Source of the DNA: Sulfitobacter sp. EhC04
Lineage (GTDB): Bacteria > Pseudomonadota > Alphaproteobacteria > Rhodobacterales > Rhodobacteraceae
Length of the DNA: 64,000 nt
NCBI RefSeq assembly: GCF_001650875.1
Contig: NZ_LXYI01000042.1
Location: forward strand, 1-64,000
Reading direction: 5' to 3'
This document shows, one piece after another, positions 61,855 through 64,000 of this stretch. The translations under genes and the position numbers were made by a program. Numbering within the stretch: the first letter of the stretch is position 1; each line of letters starts with the position of its first letter. A model generated the notes under the pieces. That model was not told the origin of the DNA. It saw nothing but the letters and a program-made list of their open reading frames with translations, and made no database searches.

Positions 61855-62553
61855 ATGTCAGCTTTCGATTCTTTCCCCATCGCCCGCAAATGGCCCCCGC
61901 AGGACCCAAGCGTCCTGCAGCTTTATTCCTTTCCCACCCCGAACGGGGTCAAGGCCTCCATCGCGCTGGAAGAAATGGGAATTCCCTATGAGGCACACAA
62001 GGTCACCCTGTCAGACGCCGATGTGAAAAGCCCGGAGTTCCTGTCGCTCAATCCCAACAACAAGATTCCGGCGATCATCGACCCGAACGGGCCCGATGGC
62101 ACGCCCATAGGCCTGTTCGAATCCGGCGCGATCCTGATTTATCTGGCGGAAAAGTCAGGCAAGCTGATCGGCAGCACCGCGACCGAAAAGGCGCAAATCA
62201 TCCAGTGGCTGATGTTCCAGATGGGTGGCCTTGGCCCGATGCTGGGCCAACTGGGGTTCTTCTACAAATTTGCCGGGTCCGAGTGGGAAGACAAGCGACC
62301 CCGGCAACGTTACATCGACGAGGCCAAGCGCCTGCTGAATGTGCTGAACCTGGAACTTGCCGACAAGGACTGGATCGCCGGTGACTATTCGATCGCCGAC
62401 ATCGCCATCGCACCCTGGCTGCGCGCGCTTGATTTCTATGGCGCGAAAGACGTGCTGGCCTGGGAAGACCATACCAATCTCGTGGATTACCTGAAACGGT
62501 TCACCGACCGACCGGCAGTGCAGAAGGGTCTGGTGACACCCCCGAGGGAATGA
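61855..62553 (+). CDS. yghU: YghU-type glutathione S-transferase / disulfide reductase
   Basis: A 232-residue GST: an N-terminal thioredoxin-like domain starts LQLYSFPTPNGVKASIALEEM (TPNG is the GSH-binding motif replacing a catalytic Cys), then NPNNKIPAIID and FESGAILIYLAE. The C-terminal helical domain follows. The group acts as glutathione-dependent disulfide-bond reductases. AAAGGAG lies six bases before ATG 61855. Its last 53 bases overlap the convergent DMSP-lyase-like gene. Confidence 0.9.
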   Translation: MSAFDSFPIARKWPPQDPSVLQLYSFPTPNGVKASIALEEMGIPYEAHKVTLSDADVKSPEFLSLNPNNKIPAIIDPNGPDGTPIGLFESGAILIYLAEKSGKLIGSTATEKAQIIQWLMFQMGGLGPMLGQLGFFYKFAGSEWEDKRPRQRYIDEAKRLLNVLNLELADKDWIAGDYSIADIAIAPWLRALDFYGAKDVLAWEDHTNLVDYLKRFTDRPAVQKGLVTPPRE

Positions 62554-63184
62554 CTGGCACCACCTCCGGGACGGCGGGCAAGCTGTCTGTCAGCATTGGC
62601 GGCATGTCAAAGCCGTTGCGCCAGACCACATAAGCCATGATCGGCTGCGCCCCGGTTTCCATCGCATGGGGCTGGTTGCTGGCATGCGTGCTGGTGTCGC
62701 CCGCGTGCAGGACTTCGGGTTCGCACCCGGCGCGCATGAACAGGGCATCCCCCGCCACGGTCAGGTACATTTCCTCGGCCGGGTGGTGGTGCCAGCGGTA
62801 GTGCAGGTGTGGCGGCATATAGACCATCCACGCGCGCATCCGGTCACTGTGAAACGCGCCGCCCTCGCCGATCAGGCAAAAGCAGCCAAACCGGTCCATG
62901 AAATCCTGGCCGATGTCCGTATCCTTGTAGGTTTCGTGCCAAAGCGCTTGGGCACCGGCGGCAAGGAAGGCATCGCGCAGCGCGTCGTTACACCCATCGT
63001 ACAGCCCGTTTTCAGCCGCCATAAGGGCCGCCGCAGGCACATCGAACGGCACGACATCCTGCCCGCGCAGATCGTCCGGAAAAGGGCAAAAGGCCTGAAG
63101 GTCGGGATGCGCCTCGTGGGTGGCGCGGGCCGTGGCCAGAAGATGGTCCCAGACTTTCCGATCCGCCGCTATCGTTTGCATCAT
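62501..63184 (-). CDS. dddL: DddL-like cupin, dimethylsulfoniopropionate lyase family
   Basis: A 227-residue cupin. The metal and active-site region is YRWHHHPAEEMYLTVAGD: His132-134, Glu137/138 and Tyr140, with a late His173 in NQPHAM. Family enzymes cleave DMSP to dimethyl sulfide and acrylate. Length and motifs fit DddL better than the shorter DddQ/DddW/DddK. GGGGGAGG precedes the ATGATG start (63184 or 63181). It is the strongest ecological marker here. No acuI or dmd gene is adjacent, so the assignment rests on the motif. Confidence 0.7.
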   Translation of the reverse strand: MMQTIAADRKVWDHLLATARATHEAHPDLQAFCPFPDDLRGQDVVPFDVPAAALMAAENGLYDGCNDALRDAFLAAGAQALWHETYKDTDIGQDFMDRFGCFCLIGEGGAFHSDRMRAWMVYMPPHLHYRWHHHPAEEMYLTVAGDALFMRAGCEPEVLHAGDTSTHASNQPHAMETGAQPIMAYVVWRNGFDMPPMLTDSLPAVPEVVPVIPSGVSPDPSALPVGR

Positions 63185-63277
63185 CACGCCCTCCCCCAAG
63201 CTGGCCGGAGATGTACGAAAGGGCGCATCGCGCGACGCGCCTGATTGCGACGCGGAAAGGTCGAAAACGGGCCGTTC

Positions 63278-63724
63278 TCAGCCTGGCAGCTTGCCGGTCA
63301 GGACATAGCGCAGGATCTGCACCACCTGCGCCGGTTCCGAGGCGACCGCGAGCGCCGCGGCATCCACTTCCTTCAGCGCATGAGCATGGTCAGGCCCGTG
63401 CAGGATGATCAGCGATTTGCCCAAGGCGGCGGCATATCCCGCGTCGAATGCGGCGTTCCATTGCTTGTACTGATCGCCAAAGCGCACAACCACCACATCC
63501 GCATCCGCAATCCCCTTGCGGGTGCGGATGGCATTCATCTGCGCGCCCTTGCGGTCGTGCCAGAACTTGTCCGCCTCCGCACCCAGGATCGCCACGCCGC
63601 AATCGTCGCTGGCGGCGTGATCGGTGACGGGGCCGCTGAACGTCACATTCAGCCCTTTCGCACCTTCGACAATCTGTTCACGCCAGTCGGTGTGAATTTC
63701 ACCGGACAGATAGACCTTGAGCAT
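63278..63724 (-). CDS. ytoQ: YtoQ-family protein
   Basis: A 148-residue protein of the YtoQ family (the Bacillus form is also 148 residues), nucleoside 2-deoxyribosyltransferase-like fold: LKVYLSGEIHTDWREQI, GPVTDHAASDDCGV, KGIADADVVVVRFGDQYKQWNAAFDAGYAAALGK. The activity is not established. It is 10 bases after the pheT stop and may be in its operon. Confidence 0.88.
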   Translation of the reverse strand: MLKVYLSGEIHTDWREQIVEGAKGLNVTFSGPVTDHAASDDCGVAILGAEADKFWHDRKGAQMNAIRTRKGIADADVVVVRFGDQYKQWNAAFDAGYAAALGKSLIILHGPDHAHALKEVDAAALAVASEPAQVVQILRYVLTGKLPG

Positions 63725-63734
63725 CTGTTCCCCC

Positions 63735-64000
63735 TTAACCGCGCAGAACGCCGCCGGTGGCCTTGGTGACCTTCTCGATCACCTTTGCCCCGACCGCCTC
63801 GATATCCGCGTCTTTCAATGTGGCTTCGCTGGGCTGCATCCGTACCGTGATCGCCAGCGACTTTTTGCCCTCGCCCAGCGATCCGCCGATGAATTCGTCG
63901 AAAACGCGCACATCCTCGATCAGCGCCTTGTCGGCCCCCAGAGCTGCGTTCACCAACGTCAGGGCCTCGACTTCGGCATCCACCACAAAGGCAAAGTCAC
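63735..64000 (-). CDS. pheT: Phenylalanine-tRNA ligase beta subunit, C-terminal part (runs off the window)
   Basis: About 88 residues, the C-terminal anticodon-binding (FDX-ACB) domain: [52 protein letters not shown], then [15 protein letters not shown], which closes at the stop. The rest lies beyond position 64000. It is the beta subunit of PheRS. Confidence 0.93.
   Translation of the reverse strand, partial: DFAFVVDAEVEALTLVNAALGADKALIEDVRVFDEFIGGSLGEGKKSLAITVRMQPSEATLKDADIEAVGAKVIEKVTKATGGVLRG

Overview
The window is one 64 kb stretch of a GC-rich bacterial chromosome with ordinary dense coding. It looks like a marine Roseobacter-type alphaproteobacterium (Rhodobacteraceae). The reasons are gene content and synteny: a TrcR (DUF1013) cell-cycle regulator, COQ9, a ClpS adapter, dnaX-ybaB-recR beside the SRP RNA, a CycM-type membrane cytochrome c, TRAP transport, a benzoyl-CoA epoxidase (box) cluster, and a DddL-like cupin DMSP lyase. 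No phage, insertion sequence, CRISPR array or plasmid function was seen.

Layout. 1-10.2 kb holds a secreted 19-repeat MORN protein, nadE, a small zincin, wrbA, a secreted esterase, an ArsR regulator divergent from two small alpha+beta-barrel proteins, then a leucine-rich leader peptide with a hairpin, leuA, and a family III CoA-transferase/racemase. 10.2-24.4 kb, all on the minus strand, is an aromatic-acid catabolic island. It contains a TRAP transporter (dctP-dctQ-dctM), a feruloyl-CoA-synthase-like ligase, benzoate-CoA ligase, an alpha/beta hydrolase, a DUF309 protein, boxC, boxB, boxA, a thioesterase, the BoxR/BzdR-type regulator (HTH plus shikimate-kinase-like domain), and a free-standing C-terminal 3-hydroxyacyl-CoA dehydrogenase domain. 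Perfect or near-perfect TGCA-N6-TGCA palindromes lie before the benzoate-CoA ligase, boxC and boxR. They are the best candidates for BoxR operators. boxD is absent from the window. A CAT-anticodon tRNA lies just beyond the island.

24.9-43.6 kb is mixed core and accessory DNA: fasciclin protein, desaturase, DUF1304, an SDR lacking its catalytic lysine, RsmC-like methyltransferase, clpS, HAD hydrolase, a D,D-carboxypeptidase with a SPOR domain, LysR with a divergent 48-residue small gene, the yejABEF-type peptide ABC operon, cytochrome c, pheA, a DMT exporter divergent from a MarR regulator with twin operators, an SRPBCC protein and nudC. 43.7-53.8 kb has the SRP RNA, a zinc peptidase, dnaX-ybaB-recR, ornithine-type decarboxylase, an EEP-family protein, trcR, RNase T2 and a quinone oxidoreductase. 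53.9-58.1 kb pairs an acyl-CoA ligase and a thiolase with bioMNY, the same gene association as yhfT-yhfS-yhfU(bioY) of Bacillus. 58.2-64 kb ends with COQ9, rpsU, Lrp-ald, mscL, a YghU-type GST, the DddL-like lyase, ytoQ and the 3' end of pheT.

Five copies of a two-hairpin palindromic repeat, with covarying stems, sit after stop codons at 14.8, 32.9, 34.6, 48.1 and 48.2 kb. Positions and motifs were read by eye. Family names come from recognised motifs and not from database searches.
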